Under the pieces are notes generated by a model that made no database searches, had not been told where the DNA came from, and worked only from the letters and a program-made list of their open reading frames with translations. A program made the translations under genes and the position numbers. Below are positions 44,407-54,543 of a DNA stretch of 64,000 bases, piece by piece. Positions within the stretch are counted from its first letter, which is position 1. The number at the start of each line of letters is the position of its first letter. This stretch comes from Brucella pecoris (GTDB lineage: Bacteria > Pseudomonadota > Alphaproteobacteria > Rhizobiales > Rhizobiaceae). The DNA lies in NCBI RefSeq assembly GCF_006376675.1, contig NZ_VEWK01000002.1, positions 587,045 to 651,044 on the forward strand, given 5' to 3'.

Positions 44407-45399
44407 ATGATCACACTTTACAGCCTTTCCGGAGACCACCTCGAACAAGTGGAAGTCGAGCCCGGCACTCCGCTGCCCGAAAATGTTATCTGGATCGACC
44501 TGTTTGCTCCTGGCGTCAATGAAGACAGTATTGTCGAAGCATGGATGGGCATTTCGATCCCCACCCGCGAAGACATGACGGAAATCGAGGAATCGAGCCG
44601 ATTCTACATGGAAACCGGCGCGCAATATCTCACAGTGCCGATCCTGCACGCGGTCGATCTCGACCATCGCGAGCTGGCGCCCGTCACTTTCATCCTGCAT
44701 GGTTCGCGGCTGATCACTGTTCGTTATGCCAATCCGAAATCGTTCAGCACCTATATCCTGCGTTCGACCAAGCCGGGCAACGGGTTGATATCACCCAAAT
44801 GCTCGGGCCTGTCGATCATGCTTGGCATTACCGAAGCCACGACGAACCGCCTCGCCGATATTCTGGAAGGTGTCGCGGGCAAGATCGATGCAGCTTCGCA
44901 TTCCATCTATCGCCGTCAACCGAAAGCCCGCCCGATGACGACGGAGGATTTCCGTCACATACTGACCCAGATCGGTGGACAGGGAACATTTCTCTCGCGA
45001 ATGCGCGAAAGTCTGGCGGGGATCAGCCGCATGCTGGTCTATCTGTCGGCCATCAACAATCCCGCAGCCGGCAAGAAGGAAACGCGCAGCTGGATCAAGT
45101 CGCTGGAACGCGACACGCAATCCCTGACCGCCTATGTGGATTTTCTATCCAACAAGGTCACATTCCTTCTCGATACGATCGTTGGTCTGATTTCGGTAGA
45201 ACAGAACGCCATCATCAAGATTTTCTCTGTGGCGGCGGTCGGTTTTATGCCGCCGACGCTAGTGGCTTCCATCTACGGCATGAACTTCTCCTTCATGCCG
45301 GAGCTGCAATCGCCATGGGGTTATCCGATGGCGCTTGGTCTGATGATCGCCTCCGCCCTGCTGCCGCTTTACTATTTCCGCCGAAAGGGTTGGCTGTAG
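44407..45399 (+). CDS. corA: CorA-type magnesium transporter
   Basis: 330 residues. A large soluble N-terminal domain is followed by two membrane helices at the C-terminus. The signature YGMN sits at about residue 290 (VASIYGMNFSFMPELQSPWG), and the protein ends with the basic FRRKGWL. It forms a pentameric inner-membrane Mg2+ (or Co2+) channel. Single gene. Confidence 0.94.
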   Translation: MITLYSLSGDHLEQVEVEPGTPLPENVIWIDLFAPGVNEDSIVEAWMGISIPTREDMTEIEESSRFYMETGAQYLTVPILHAVDLDHRELAPVTFILHGSRLITVRYANPKSFSTYILRSTKPGNGLISPKCSGLSIMLGITEATTNRLADILEGVAGKIDAASHSIYRRQPKARPMTTEDFRHILTQIGGQGTFLSRMRESLAGISRMLVYLSAINNPAAGKKETRSWIKSLERDTQSLTAYVDFLSNKVTFLLDTIVGLISVEQNAIIKIFSVAAVGFMPPTLVASIYGMNFSFMPELQSPWGYPMALGLMIASALLPLYYFRRKGWL

Positions 45400-45424
45400 C
45401 TTGTGGTGACAACGCAGGCGCACC

Positions 45425-45448
45425 ATGTTATATCATGCGTTATAACAT
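45425..45448 (+). promoter_or_regulatory. Palindromic operator of the AbrB-Doc pair
   Basis: ATGTTATA (45425-45432) and TATAACAT (45441-45448) are perfect inverted 8-mers with an eight-base spacer, followed by AGGAGAG and ATG at 45461. The position between promoter and start fits autorepression by the antitoxin, the norm in such modules. Confidence 0.65.
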
Positions 45449-45460
45449 AGGAGAGCAGCT

Positions 45461-45691
45461 ATGAACGTAACCCTGCGCAAGATCGGCAATTCCGACGGTG
45501 TGATCATCCCAAAGGAAATGCTGGAGCAGTTGAACGTGCAAACTGGCGACACTCTGGTCCTGACCGCAGAAAAGGATGGACTGAGACTGACCAGGAGCAC
45601 GGAAGATCCGGAGGTCTTCGAGAAGAAAATGAAGATTGCCCGCGAGCGGATGAAAAAATATGAGACCGCTTATCGCGTGCTCGCTCAATGA
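45461..45691 (+). CDS. AbrB/MazE-type antitoxin
   Basis: 76 residues. The N-terminal swapped-hairpin AbrB domain is MNVTLRKIGNSDGVIIPKEM, followed by LEQLNVQTGDTLVLTAEKD. The C-terminal helix (KKMKIARERMKKYETAYRVL) would bind the toxin. It overlaps the Doc gene by four bases and has a palindromic operator just upstream. Confidence 0.9.
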   Translation: MNVTLRKIGNSDGVIIPKEMLEQLNVQTGDTLVLTAEKDGLRLTRSTEDPEVFEKKMKIARERMKKYETAYRVLAQ

Positions 45692-46077
45692 TCGACTTTC
45701 ATTCGCGGGCTTTCATAGAAGCGCTGCATCAGGAGCAGTTGCGTCTGCATGGTGGTGCAGCGGGTATTCGCGATTCCGGTTTGCTTGATTCAGCGCTTGC
45801 GCGTCCGTTGCAAAAGGAAGCCTATGGCGATCCTGATATCTTCGATCTGGCGGCGGCCTATCTGTTCGGTGTGCTGAAAAACCACCCTTTCGTGGACGGC
45901 AACAAGAGAACTGGACTGGCTGCCGCTGACTTGTTTCTTTATTTCAACGGCTTCAGTCTTGAAGCCGTACAGGAAGACATTATCCAGCTCGTCCTGATGG
46001 TTTCGACGAGTGAAATAGATGAAGCCGGCGCAGCAGCGTTTTTCCGTGACCATACCGTCGCTATAGACGAAGACTAA
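45688..46077 (+). CDS. Doc (death-on-curing) family toxin
   Basis: 129 residues. The Fic/Doc active site HPFVDGNKRTGLAAAD is intact, including the His and the GNKR loop. N-terminal LHGGAAGIRDSGLLDSALARP and DIFDLAAAYLFGVLKNHPF are typical of Doc. Doc toxins phosphorylate and inactivate elongation factor Tu. It overlaps the antitoxin by four bases and, tail to tail, the Gre-like gene by four bases. The pairing with an AbrB-type rather than Phd antitoxin is a known variant. Confidence 0.92.
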   Translation: MIDFHSRAFIEALHQEQLRLHGGAAGIRDSGLLDSALARPLQKEAYGDPDIFDLAAAYLFGVLKNHPFVDGNKRTGLAAADLFLYFNGFSLEAVQEDIIQLVLMVSTSEIDEAGAAAFFRDHTVAIDED

Positions 46078-46544
46078 ACAATCTTCAGCGACACGATTTC
46101 CCACTCGACATTATTGATTTTCACGACATCGCCGACCGGCTTGCCGAACAGCAGAATGGCAACGGGCGCGACATGGGAAATCTTGCCGTTTGACGGGTCA
46201 GCCTCATCCTCGCCCACGATGGTCCAGCGGCGAACCTTGCCGTCGTCCAGATTTTCCAGATCTACCGTCATGCCGAAACGCACGACATCGCTGTCGGGAG
46301 CGGGAACGGAAAGCTCGGCATTTTCACGCCGCGCCACCCAGTAACGCAGATCGCGTGAGATACGCGCAATCGCCGAACGCTCGCCCGCGACATTGGCGTC
46401 CGCCAGCTCGCGCTGCAGCCGGGCGATTTCATCCTCGATCATCGTCAAGCCCGTCGGCGTGACGAGATTGCGATGCGGACTAACCGGGCGCTCGCCGAGG
46501 TCGGTCGGCGCATCATCCTGTTCTTTGGTGAAAGCTCTGCTCAT
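46074..46544 (-). CDS. GreA/GreB- or Rnk-like RNA polymerase factor with shortened coiled coil
   Basis: 156 residues from ATG at 46544 (MSRAFTKEQDDAP, a GreB-like start). The C-terminal FKBP-like domain is clear (VRRWTIVGEDEADPSNGKIS, VAPVAILLFGKPVGDVVKIN). The N-terminal hairpin (MIEDEIARLQRELADANVAG to LRYWVARRENAEL) is about 25 residues shorter than in GreA/GreB, and I do not see the acidic tip (GD-xx-EN) that enters the polymerase channel. It may therefore behave more like Rnk than as a cleavage factor. Confidence 0.82.
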   Translation of the reverse strand: MSRAFTKEQDDAPTDLGERPVSPHRNLVTPTGLTMIEDEIARLQRELADANVAGERSAIARISRDLRYWVARRENAELSVPAPDSDVVRFGMTVDLENLDDGKVRRWTIVGEDEADPSNGKISHVAPVAILLFGKPVGDVVKINNVEWEIVSLKIV

Positions 46545-46646
46545 TAGTTGAATGTAAGCGGTCGGCACCTCCCCGACAAGCCTCCCCGTCATGCAGATCG
46601 CCCGCTGTTGCGCCGGCAAACGCAAGATTTGCATATCCGGTTTTTA

Positions 46647-46666
46647 TTGATTGATGAATCAATCAA
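46647..46666 (+). promoter_or_regulatory. Probable BetI operator
   Basis: TTGATTGA-TGAA-TCAATCAA is a perfect palindrome 44 bases upstream of betI and between the divergent Gre-like and bet genes. TetR-type BetI represses its own operon from such a site, relieved by choline. Confidence 0.72.
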
Positions 46667-46709
46667 CGTTAAACTGGCCGCTCAGTTAGACTGAGAACGG
46701 ACCAGGATT

Positions 46710-47294
46710 ATGCCCAAGATCGGGATGGAGCCCTTGCGGCGGCGCGAGTTGATCGATGCCGCCATTCGTACCATCGGCCAGCGTGGTTCGCTGGACGTGA
46801 CCGTCGCGCAGATCGCGCATGAGGCGGGCGTTTCGCCTGCGCTTGCGCATCATTATTTCGGCGGCAAGGACAAGCTCATTCTCGCCACCATGCGGCATTT
46901 GCTGCGTGAACTGGGGCAGGATCTCAACGCCGCCATCGGACGAACCGAGACGCCGCGGGAACGTATCGCGGCCATCATTGCGGTCAATTTTTCCGCATCG
47001 CAGTTCGCGCAGGAAACCATTGCCGCCTGGCTTACCTTCTATGTGCATGCACAACAGTCGGAGGACACCCGCCGGCTCTTGCGCATCTATGCGCGCCGCC
47101 TGCATTCAAACCTCGTCTTCGCACTTGAACAGCTGACCTCGCGCGAGCGGGCCAGCCGCATTGCCGAGGGTGCAGGTGCCATGATCGACGGACTTTACAT
47201 TCGTCACGCACTTGGCGCCGATGCGCCCAATGCTGCCTCAGCCATTGCGTTGGTGGAAGACTACATCGCGGTTCAGCTTATGGGGGAGAAATGA
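46710..47294 (+). CDS. betI: BetI, choline-responsive TetR repressor
   Basis: 194 residues. N-terminal TetR helix-turn-helix ([40 protein letters not shown]) and a ligand domain typical of BetI ([32 protein letters not shown]). It overlaps betA by four bases. A palindrome upstream is its likely operator. Confidence 0.93.
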   Translation: MPKIGMEPLRRRELIDAAIRTIGQRGSLDVTVAQIAHEAGVSPALAHHYFGGKDKLILATMRHLLRELGQDLNAAIGRTETPRERIAAIIAVNFSASQFAQETIAAWLTFYVHAQQSEDTRRLLRIYARRLHSNLVFALEQLTSRERASRIAEGAGAMIDGLYIRHALGADAPNAASAIALVEDYIAVQLMGEK

Positions 47295-48946
47295 GTATGG
47301 AAGCGGATTTCGTCATCATCGGCTCCGGATCCGCCGGATCCGCCATGGCCTATCGCCTGTCTGAAGACGGTCGCTATTCGGTGATCGTCATCGAATATGG
47401 CGTGCCCGATGTCGGTCCGTTAATCCAAATGCCAGCCGCCCTTTCTTTCCCCATGAATATGGAAACCTATGACTGGGGTTTTTCGACCGAACCAGAGCCG
47501 CATATTGGCGGGCGCAGCCTTGTAACGCCGCGGGGCAAGGTGCTTGGTGGTTCATCTTCAATCAACGGCATGGTCTATGTGCGCGGCCATGCACGCGACT
47601 ACGACCACTGGTCGGAAAGCGGTGCGCGCGGCTGGGCCTATGCAGATGTACTGCCCTATTTCAAGCGGATGGAAAATTCGAGCGGTGGCCAGGAAGGCTG
47701 GCGCGGCACCAATGGCCCGCTTTATATCCAGCGCGGCAAGCGCGATAATCCGCTGTTCCATGCCTTTGTCGAGGCTGGCCACGAAGCGGGCTTTGAAGTC
47801 ACCGAAGACTATAATGGCGAGAAGCAGGAAGGCTTCGGCCCGATGGAACAGACGATCCATAATGGTCGTCGCTGGTCTGCCGCCAATGCCTATCTGAAGC
47901 CGGCCCTCAAACGCCCGAATGTCAAGCTGGTCAAGGGGCTTGCGCGCAAGATCGTGCTTGAGGGAAAGCGCGCGGTTGGTGTTGAGATCGAGGCAGGTCG
48001 TAGCTTCTCGACCATCCGTGCGCGGCGTGAAGTCATCATTGCCGCCTCGTCGATCAATTCGCCGAAGCTCCTGATGCTCTCTGGCATTGGCCCTGCCGCA
48101 CAACTGAAAGAACACGGAATTGAAGTGGTCGCCGATCGCCCCGGCGTCGGCCAGAACCTGCAGGACCATCTGGAAGTCTATATCCAGCAGGAATGCACGC
48201 AGCCAATCACGCTCTACTCCAAACTGAACCTGTTTTCGAAAGCGAAGATCGGCGCGGAATGGCTGTTCTTCAAGACGGGCGACGGCGCAACCAACCACTT
48301 CGAATCTGCTGCTTTCGTACGCTCTAAAGCAGGTGTGGAATATCCAGATATCCAGTATCATTTCCTGCCGGTCGCCATCCGCTATGACGGTAAGGCCGCG
48401 GCGCAGTCACACGGCTTTCAGGCACATGTCGGGCCGATGCGGTCGAAATCGCGTGGCAGCGTAACGCTTCGCTCGGCCAATCCGCGTGAGAAACCTGTCA
48501 TCAAGTTCAACTATATGTCGCACGAAGACGACTGGACCGACTTCCGCCATTGTGTACGCCTCACCCGTGAAATCTTCGGACAAACGGCATTCGACGCCTA
48601 TCGCGGCGCGGAAATCCAGCCCGGCGCGCATGTGCAGAGCGACGATGAAATCGATAATTTCATCCGCGAGCATGTCGAGAGCGCCTTCCATCCGTGCGGA
48701 ACCTGCAAGATGGGTGCGGTTGACGATCCAACGGCGGTGGTCGATGCTGAATGCCGGGTGATCGGTGTCGAAGGCCTGCGCGTTGCGGATTCATCCATCT
48801 TCCCGCGCATCACCAACGGCAATCTCAACGGCCCGTCGATCATGGTCGGCGAAAAGGCTTCCGATCATATTCTCGGCCGTACGCCGCTGGCGTGCTCCAA
48901 TCAGGAGCCTTGGATCAATCCGCGCTGGCAAGTTTCCGACCGCTGA
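47291..48946 (+). CDS. betA: Choline dehydrogenase
   Basis: 551 residues of the GMC oxidoreductase family. FAD-binding [19 protein letters not shown] at the N-terminus, GMC signature 1 in [20 protein letters not shown] (in part), signature 2 near [15 protein letters not shown], and C-terminal active-site His in [11 protein letters not shown]. It oxidises choline to betaine aldehyde at the membrane. An alternative start is the ATG two codons later. The betC gene found in S. meliloti is absent here. Confidence 0.95.
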   Translation: MSMEADFVIIGSGSAGSAMAYRLSEDGRYSVIVIEYGVPDVGPLIQMPAALSFPMNMETYDWGFSTEPEPHIGGRSLVTPRGKVLGGSSSINGMVYVRGHARDYDHWSESGARGWAYADVLPYFKRMENSSGGQEGWRGTNGPLYIQRGKRDNPLFHAFVEAGHEAGFEVTEDYNGEKQEGFGPMEQTIHNGRRWSAANAYLKPALKRPNVKLVKGLARKIVLEGKRAVGVEIEAGRSFSTIRARREVIIAASSINSPKLLMLSGIGPAAQLKEHGIEVVADRPGVGQNLQDHLEVYIQQECTQPITLYSKLNLFSKAKIGAEWLFFKTGDGATNHFESAAFVRSKAGVEYPDIQYHFLPVAIRYDGKAAAQSHGFQAHVGPMRSKSRGSVTLRSANPREKPVIKFNYMSHEDDWTDFRHCVRLTREIFGQTAFDAYRGAEIQPGAHVQSDDEIDNFIREHVESAFHPCGTCKMGAVDDPTAVVDAECRVIGVEGLRVADSSIFPRITNGNLNGPSIMVGEKASDHILGRTPLACSNQEPWINPRWQVSDR

Positions 48947-48965
48947 TAAAATTTAAGGGATAACA

Positions 48966-50429
48966 ATGAAAGCACAACCCAAAGCCTCGCATTTCATCGG
49001 CGGCACATTCATGGAAGACAAGGCGGGCAAGACGTTGCCGGTCATCTATCCGGCAACCGGCGAGGAAATTGCCAAGCTCTATTCGGCGACACCCAATGTG
49101 ATCGAGGCGGCTTATGCCGCAGCGCTGAAAGCGCAAGGTGAATGGGCAGCGCTGAAACCTGTCGAGCGCGGGCGCATCCTGCGCCGCACGGCAGAAATCC
49201 TGCGCGAGAAGAACAAGAAGCTGTCGAAGCTCGAAACGCTTGATACCGGCAAGGCGCTTCAGGAAACGCTGGTGGCGGATGCGGCTTCGGCCGCTGATGC
49301 ACTGGAATTTTTCGGCGGCATCATTTCCGGCTTCAACGGTGAATTCGTGGAACTTGGCGGCTCGTTCGCCTATACGCGCCGCGAAGCACTCGGCATTTGC
49401 GTCGGTATCGGCGCATGGAACTATCCGATCCAGATTGCCGCGTGGAAATCCGCGCCTGCACTCGCGATGGGGAATGCCTTCATCTTCAAGCCGTCCGAAA
49501 ACACGCCGCTTTCAGCGCTTGCATTGGCGGAAGCATACAAGGAAGCGGGGCTTCCCGATGGCTTGTTCAATGTCGTGCAGGGCTTCGGCGATGTCGGTGC
49601 CGCGCTCGTCAATCATCGCCTGACGGCCAAGGTCTCGCTGACGGGTTCCGTACCAACAGGCAAGCGCATCATGGCGCAGGCGGGTGAACACTTGAAGCAC
49701 ATCACCATGGAGCTTGGTGGCAAGTCGCCGATCATCGTGTTCGATGACGCTGACCTCGAAAGCGCTATCGGTGGCGCAATGCTCGGCAACTTCTATTCGA
49801 CCGGGCAGGTTTGCTCGAACGGCACCCGCGTTTTCGTTCACAAGAAGATGCACGACCATTTTGTCGAACGGCTGGTCGAACGCACACGCAAGATTCGCAT
49901 TGGCGATCCGCTGGATGAAGCAACTCAGATGGGGCCACTAGTAAACGGCGCACAGCGCGACAAGGTTCTGTCCTATATCGAAAAGGGCAAGGCAGAAGGG
50001 GCGAAGCTTGCTTGCGGTGGTGGTGTGCCGAAACTGCAGGGTTTCGACAAAGGCTTCTTCATCGAACCGACCGTCTTCACTGATGTGACCGACGAAATGA
50101 CCATCGCTCGCGAAGAAATCTTCGGACCAGTGATGAGTGTTCTGGAGTTCTCCGACGAGGACGAAGTGATCACACGCGCCAACGATACCGAGTTCGGCCT
50201 CGCGGCGGGTGTGTTCACTGCCGATATCGCACGCGGCCATCGCGTAATCGGCCAGATCAAGGCCGGGACGTGCTGGATCAATGCTTATAACCTGACGCCA
50301 GTTGAAGTTCCCTTCGGTGGCTACAAACAATCTGGCATCGGGCGCGAAAACGGCATCGCCGCACTCGCTCATTACAGCCAGATCAAGACTGTCTACGTCG
50401 AGATGGGCAAGGTCGACAGCCCTTACTGA
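48966..50429 (+). CDS. betB: Betaine aldehyde dehydrogenase
   Basis: 487 residues of the ALDH family. Catalytic Cys is in [15 protein letters not shown], general base Glu in [13 protein letters not shown], and NAD-binding [22 protein letters not shown] is the conserved late motif. It completes conversion of choline to glycine betaine, an osmoprotectant. It begins 19 bases after betA. Confidence 0.95.
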   Translation: MKAQPKASHFIGGTFMEDKAGKTLPVIYPATGEEIAKLYSATPNVIEAAYAAALKAQGEWAALKPVERGRILRRTAEILREKNKKLSKLETLDTGKALQETLVADAASAADALEFFGGIISGFNGEFVELGGSFAYTRREALGICVGIGAWNYPIQIAAWKSAPALAMGNAFIFKPSENTPLSALALAEAYKEAGLPDGLFNVVQGFGDVGAALVNHRLTAKVSLTGSVPTGKRIMAQAGEHLKHITMELGGKSPIIVFDDADLESAIGGAMLGNFYSTGQVCSNGTRVFVHKKMHDHFVERLVERTRKIRIGDPLDEATQMGPLVNGAQRDKVLSYIEKGKAEGAKLACGGGVPKLQGFDKGFFIEPTVFTDVTDEMTIAREEIFGPVMSVLEFSDEDEVITRANDTEFGLAAGVFTADIARGHRVIGQIKAGTCWINAYNLTPVEVPFGGYKQSGIGRENGIAALAHYSQIKTVYVEMGKVDSPY

Positions 50430-50740
50430 CCACTGTAATCGGCCCGCGGAACTTCATTCGGTTCTGCGGCCGTCGGTGTGCAGTCATAGCGGTAAAGTTG
50501 GGGCGACGGCGTTGCCTGCGGATAGACGATGGCACGTTGCGACCGTTGGCTGGCTGGAACCGATGGTGAATTCCATAACGGCATAGCCCAGGACGGCCTT
50601 GTCAGCGTATCGGAAAAACCGGTCCCTTGAATAGGAATACGTCGACACTCGGTTCCGAGAGTACCGTTTAATCCGGCTGAGGTCGCAACACTGGTGCAGC
50701 TGATCAGGGCAAGCACCAAAGCGGTAAAAAACAGTCTCAT
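50423..50740 (-). CDS. Possible small exported protein, lipoprotein-like start
   Basis: 105 residues with a believable signal sequence ([20 protein letters not shown]), which might be a lipobox (LISC) or an ordinary signal peptide. The rest is proline- and serine-rich with two more cysteines and no known family. No strong ribosome binding site is seen, and it overlaps the betB end by seven bases. It could be a spurious frame. Confidence 0.42.
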   Translation of the reverse strand: MRLFFTALVLALISCTSVATSAGLNGTLGTECRRIPIQGTGFSDTLTRPSWAMPLWNSPSVPASQRSQRAIVYPQATPSPQLYRYDCTPTAAEPNEVPRADYSGQ

Positions 50741-51251
50741 ATCGAAACACTTTCAAAACAACACTGCCAAACGCCCAAAGGTCGATCAGGCTCACGACTA
50801 TAAAGCGCCTCCCCAACCCGGCTCCATTTGTACCGACAAGGCCATTCGGGACATCTTCAAACCTGAAACCAAAGATAGAAGATTTATCCAGGCGTTCAAC
50901 AGCGCCCCCTGTACGAGACGTTCAAACTTCTGCGAACAAGCAGAAGTTCTATTCTGGCATTCTATCGAGAATAGTTCCTGTTCGGCATCAGACAACATAT
51001 GGTGATAGTTCCAACAGGGTTGAGTTTATCAGTCAAAATCGGGAGGTTTCAGCTATATTATAGATTAATAATATATGCTTTGGGTGGCTAGCTAAAATCA
51101 AAGCCCCATGCAGAAGAATTTATTTGTTCAAGTACAAGAATGCATAAAATATGCACCTAAACAAAAAATATTGATAATAATACATGCTATCAATATTTCG
51201 CACATCGTGCGATTTCATATCAACAACCTGCCTTGGACTGAATGACTTGTG
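50741..51251. other. AT-rich non-coding stretch before the AraC regulator gene
   Basis: About 510 bases. The right half (51040-51250) is very A/T rich. Short frames on both strands have no ribosome binding sites or familiar sequence. It presumably carries the promoter of the AraC gene. The base composition differs from the flanks and suggests transfer or H-NS/MucR-type silencing. Confidence 0.45.
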
Positions 51252-52325
51252 ATGGCTAATGAGATTTCAATCTCGACCGACATGGTCGACGACAAGCTTC
51301 GCAAAGATTTTTGGCGATCTGCAATCAAACCCATATATGAAATCGTGGCAGAGAACAGGAAGTACCAGTTTTCTGGAACAATTGCTGCTCGCGCACTCGG
51401 CACTTTCCATGTAGGAACGACTTCCTTCAACACCCAGAACTACTCACGCACACGCAAACTCATCGCACAGGGTGGGCTTGATCACTACGTTCTGCAACTT
51501 ATTACGGCAGGCAGTTTACGCGGCGATTTCAACGGGGTCGATGTCGTGGCAAAGCCTGGAGATATTATTATCATCGATCTGACACAGACCGTAGAAAGCC
51601 AGGCATCCGCCGGCTCACGCATCACTGTGACAATCCCCCGCAATGAACTGGAGGGGATAGTAGGCTGGCGCAATTTACACGGCCTTGTCTTGTCAGTGAA
51701 TGCTCCCCTGACGCGTCTGCTTTCTGAATATCTCCATAGTCTGCAATCATTGATTGGCAAACTGGACAAGGCCGAAGAAAAATCAGCGCAGGAAGCAATG
51801 CTGACACTGCTTGGCGCAGGCATCAAAGGCGTTGCCAGAGAAGAAATGCAGAGCCTTCCCGTCAATCTTCCCATGCGCAAGACTATCCTCGCCTATATCG
51901 ACCATAACCTGTTCAATCCTCTGCTGGGGCCAAATCTTATCGTCCAGAATCTTCGCGTCTCCCGCTCACGCCTTTACCGGACATTTGATACAGAGGGTGG
52001 TATTGCCACAATCATTCGTGAGAAGCGGCTCGATCATGCCTATCGCATTCTGGTCGGCGAGTGCAGCAGACAGGTGTCATTCAAGGAAATCGCTTATCGC
52101 TGCGGATTTCATGACGGCGCACAGTTTACCAGAGCATTCAAAACTCGTTTTGGCATGTCGCCAAAGGAAGCTCGTGAGACAAAAGCCCCGCTGCTATCGT
52201 CAGATATGGGCAACTTCAATTATACGATACGTCTTGCGGAAGAAGCCGCCAAACTCGGCGTTGTCAAACCGTACCCCATCAACCGGGGGAAAGACGGTCC
52301 AGAAAGTCATCGCACCAGTGATTGA
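51252..52325 (+). CDS. AraC-family transcriptional regulator
   Basis: 357 residues from ATG at 51252. The N-terminal half is an AraC-binding-like cupin (GTFHVGTTSFNTQNYSRTRK, GDIIIIDLTQTVESQA). The C-terminal double helix-turn-helix contains NLIVQNLRVSRSRLYRTFDT and KEIAYRCGFHDGAQFTRAFK, FGMSPKEARE. It is a transcription activator of unknown effector. The 3' end overlaps the end of otsA by 47 bases, convergently, so antisense interference is possible. Confidence 0.9.
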   Translation: MANEISISTDMVDDKLRKDFWRSAIKPIYEIVAENRKYQFSGTIAARALGTFHVGTTSFNTQNYSRTRKLIAQGGLDHYVLQLITAGSLRGDFNGVDVVAKPGDIIIIDLTQTVESQASAGSRITVTIPRNELEGIVGWRNLHGLVLSVNAPLTRLLSEYLHSLQSLIGKLDKAEEKSAQEAMLTLLGAGIKGVAREEMQSLPVNLPMRKTILAYIDHNLFNPLLGPNLIVQNLRVSRSRLYRTFDTEGGIATIIREKRLDHAYRILVGECSRQVSFKEIAYRCGFHDGAQFTRAFKTRFGMSPKEARETKAPLLSSDMGNFNYTIRLAEEAAKLGVVKPYPINRGKDGPESHRTSD

Positions 52326-53658
52326 CGTCGTGGGTGATCAGAAAAGCCATCATGCTTTCAAACCGTTCCTTGCGTTCGGCAAGCGGCATGGCAAGCGCGC
52401 GGGCCATGGCATAGGCCATCGCCTCGGTGTCATAGGGATTGACCAGAAGCGCGCCGTCGAGTTCCTGCGCGGCGCCAGCAAAACGGGACAGCACCAGCAC
52501 GCCGGGATTTTCAGGGTCCTGTGCCGCGACATATTCCTTGGCGACAAGGTTCATCCCGTCACGCAGCGGCGTGACCAGTCCGACAGCCGCCAGCCGATAA
52601 AGCCCGGCCAGCACCTCGCGGTTCAGGGAACGGTTGATATAGCGTATCGGCGTCCAGTCGACCGTAGCGTTTGCACCGTTCACCCGACCGGCCAGTTCTG
52701 CCACAGCGCGTTGCATATCCTTGTATTCCGGCACTTCGGAGCGGGACTTCGGCGTGACCTGCAAAAAGGTGACCTTGCCGCGATTACCGGGATCGACCTT
52801 CAGGAAATGCTCGAAAGCCTCCATGCGATTGGTGATGCCTTTGGAATAATCGAGCCGGTCGACGCCGATGATTAGATCGCGATCAAGCATGCTGTCACGC
52901 ATGCGCTTTACGGTTGAATGACGTTGCGCCTTATCGGCTATCTTCGCGAAGGACGCCGTCTCGATACCGATACCGAAGCGCTCGGCACGAAACTGGTGCC
53001 CGAACGCTTCGAACAATCCGTCATCATTGAGCGGCTTGCCGATCTTCTCTCGCCGCAGGCAGCCGATGAAGTTATCGACATCGTTCTCGGTCTGGAAGCC
53101 CACCACATCATAGGATGCGAGGCCGCGCATGATGGTCTCATGCACGGGTAGCGTGAACAGGATATCGGCAGGCGGCCAGGGAATATGCAGGAAGAAGCCG
53201 ATGCGGTTGGTGACACCGAGATTGCGCAGTTCGGCCGCCAGCGGAATGAGATGATAATCGTGGACCCAAATCACATCATCCGGCTCGATCATCGGCAGAA
53301 GATGCTTTGCAAACAGGCGATTGACCCGGAAATATCCGGCCATGTCCTTGCGAGTGTAATCGATCAGATCCAGGCGATAGTGACAAAGCGGCCAGAGCAT
53401 GCGGTTGGCGAAGCCGGCATAATATTCATCGATATCCTTCTTGTGGAGATCGAGCAGCGCGTAGCGAATGGAGCCCACATCGCGGATCGCCAGTTCCTGC
53501 ACCTGGCGATTGGGAAGGGTCCTGCCGGACCACCCGAGCCATATGCCACCGCGTTCGCTGAGCGCGGCCTGCAATGCCACCGCCAGCCCACCCGCAGGAG
53601 CCTTGCCCTGTTCGTCAGGCAAGGGAACACGATTGGAGACCACGATCAGCCGACCCAT
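52279..53658 (-). CDS. otsA: Trehalose-6-phosphate synthase (UDP-glucose)
   Basis: 459 residues of GT20. N-terminal [25 protein letters not shown] for the glucose-phosphate site, [38 protein letters not shown] and the C-terminal [16 protein letters not shown] are the classic motifs. With OtsB it makes trehalose for osmotic and stress protection. It lies 13 bases after otsB. Confidence 0.95.
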   Translation of the reverse strand: MGRLIVVSNRVPLPDEQGKAPAGGLAVALQAALSERGGIWLGWSGRTLPNRQVQELAIRDVGSIRYALLDLHKKDIDEYYAGFANRMLWPLCHYRLDLIDYTRKDMAGYFRVNRLFAKHLLPMIEPDDVIWVHDYHLIPLAAELRNLGVTNRIGFFLHIPWPPADILFTLPVHETIMRGLASYDVVGFQTENDVDNFIGCLRREKIGKPLNDDGLFEAFGHQFRAERFGIGIETASFAKIADKAQRHSTVKRMRDSMLDRDLIIGVDRLDYSKGITNRMEAFEHFLKVDPGNRGKVTFLQVTPKSRSEVPEYKDMQRAVAELAGRVNGANATVDWTPIRYINRSLNREVLAGLYRLAAVGLVTPLRDGMNLVAKEYVAAQDPENPGVLVLSRFAGAAQELDGALLVNPYDTEAMAYAMARALAMPLAERKERFESMMAFLITHDVNHWCDDFLDRLSPG

Positions 53659-53671
53659 ATATCAAATCCTC

Positions 53672-54454
53672 TCATTGTTTTGCTTGTTCATCGCCACAAA
53701 GGCGGGATAGCCAGAGACGAAGCTCTGCCGGGTTCGCCAACCGCGTGGCGCCCGGATGGTCGATTGCACGACCGATCACAACGGCTGTACCGCCGAGATC
53801 GCTTGCTGCACCAAGCATCGGTAAATCCGTCAGGTCATCGCCAAATGCGACCGGTGCCCTCCCCACAAATGGCTTCTCTTTCATAAAGCGGCGCAAGGCA
53901 GCACCCTTGTCGCTGATTGCCGGGCGCAGCTCGAAAACCATCTTGCCAGATTGCACGATCCAATCCGGCCCGGCGAGCTTCAGTGCCTTCCCGACGAGAT
54001 CATGCGCCAGATCGGCTTTATCTGGCGCGGCGCGATAATGAAGGGCAACCGCACTGCCCTTGTCTTCGGCGAGAAGGCCGCTTACGCGAGATGCAGCCTG
54101 CCGTAGAAAATCCTTTGCGATCAGAAAATGTTCGTCCGGCTCGATCAGCTCGACCAACCCGGATGCGTGCCGGAACTCGGCACCGTGCAACGCGGCTATG
54201 GGACCGCGATAATCGGGAAAGCGTTCTTCGATGAACGCAATTGCCCGGCCCGTGACCAGTGCCATCGCACCGGACAGACGCTCGGAAATGATCGAAAGCG
54301 ATTTTTGCAGACCAATTGGAACGATAACGCCATCGGGATTGGCGGCAATATCGAGCAGTGTTCCGTCCACATCGAAGAAAAGGGCGTGTTTTTGAAAGTC
54401 GATGACCGGCATACCGATCAGATCGGTAGCCGGGTCCTGTTCCTTGCTGGGCAT
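53672..54454 (-). CDS. otsB: Trehalose-6-phosphate phosphatase
   Basis: 260 residues of the HAD superfamily. Nucleophile motif ALFFDVDGTLLDIA, Ser/Thr motif ALVTGRAI, and the C-terminal VAFGDDLTDLPML. It removes phosphate from trehalose-6-phosphate. First gene of the otsB-otsA pair and 89 bases downstream of manC. Confidence 0.94.
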   Translation of the reverse strand: MPSKEQDPATDLIGMPVIDFQKHALFFDVDGTLLDIAANPDGVIVPIGLQKSLSIISERLSGAMALVTGRAIAFIEERFPDYRGPIAALHGAEFRHASGLVELIEPDEHFLIAKDFLRQAASRVSGLLAEDKGSAVALHYRAAPDKADLAHDLVGKALKLAGPDWIVQSGKMVFELRPAISDKGAALRRFMKEKPFVGRAPVAFGDDLTDLPMLGAASDLGGTAVVIGRAIDHPGATRLANPAELRLWLSRLCGDEQAKQ

Positions 54455-54543
54455 GTAAGGGCAAACATTCCCAGCAGCGAATGGTTCCCGAATAAATGCA
54501 ACAGGCGCCGATTCCCTGCTTAGGTCTCGTCAGTCAGGCGGCC

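Noticed and set aside
50798..50998. 66-codon frame upstream of the AraC regulator gene
   Set aside because: No ribosome binding site, no family match, and composition typical of chance frames.
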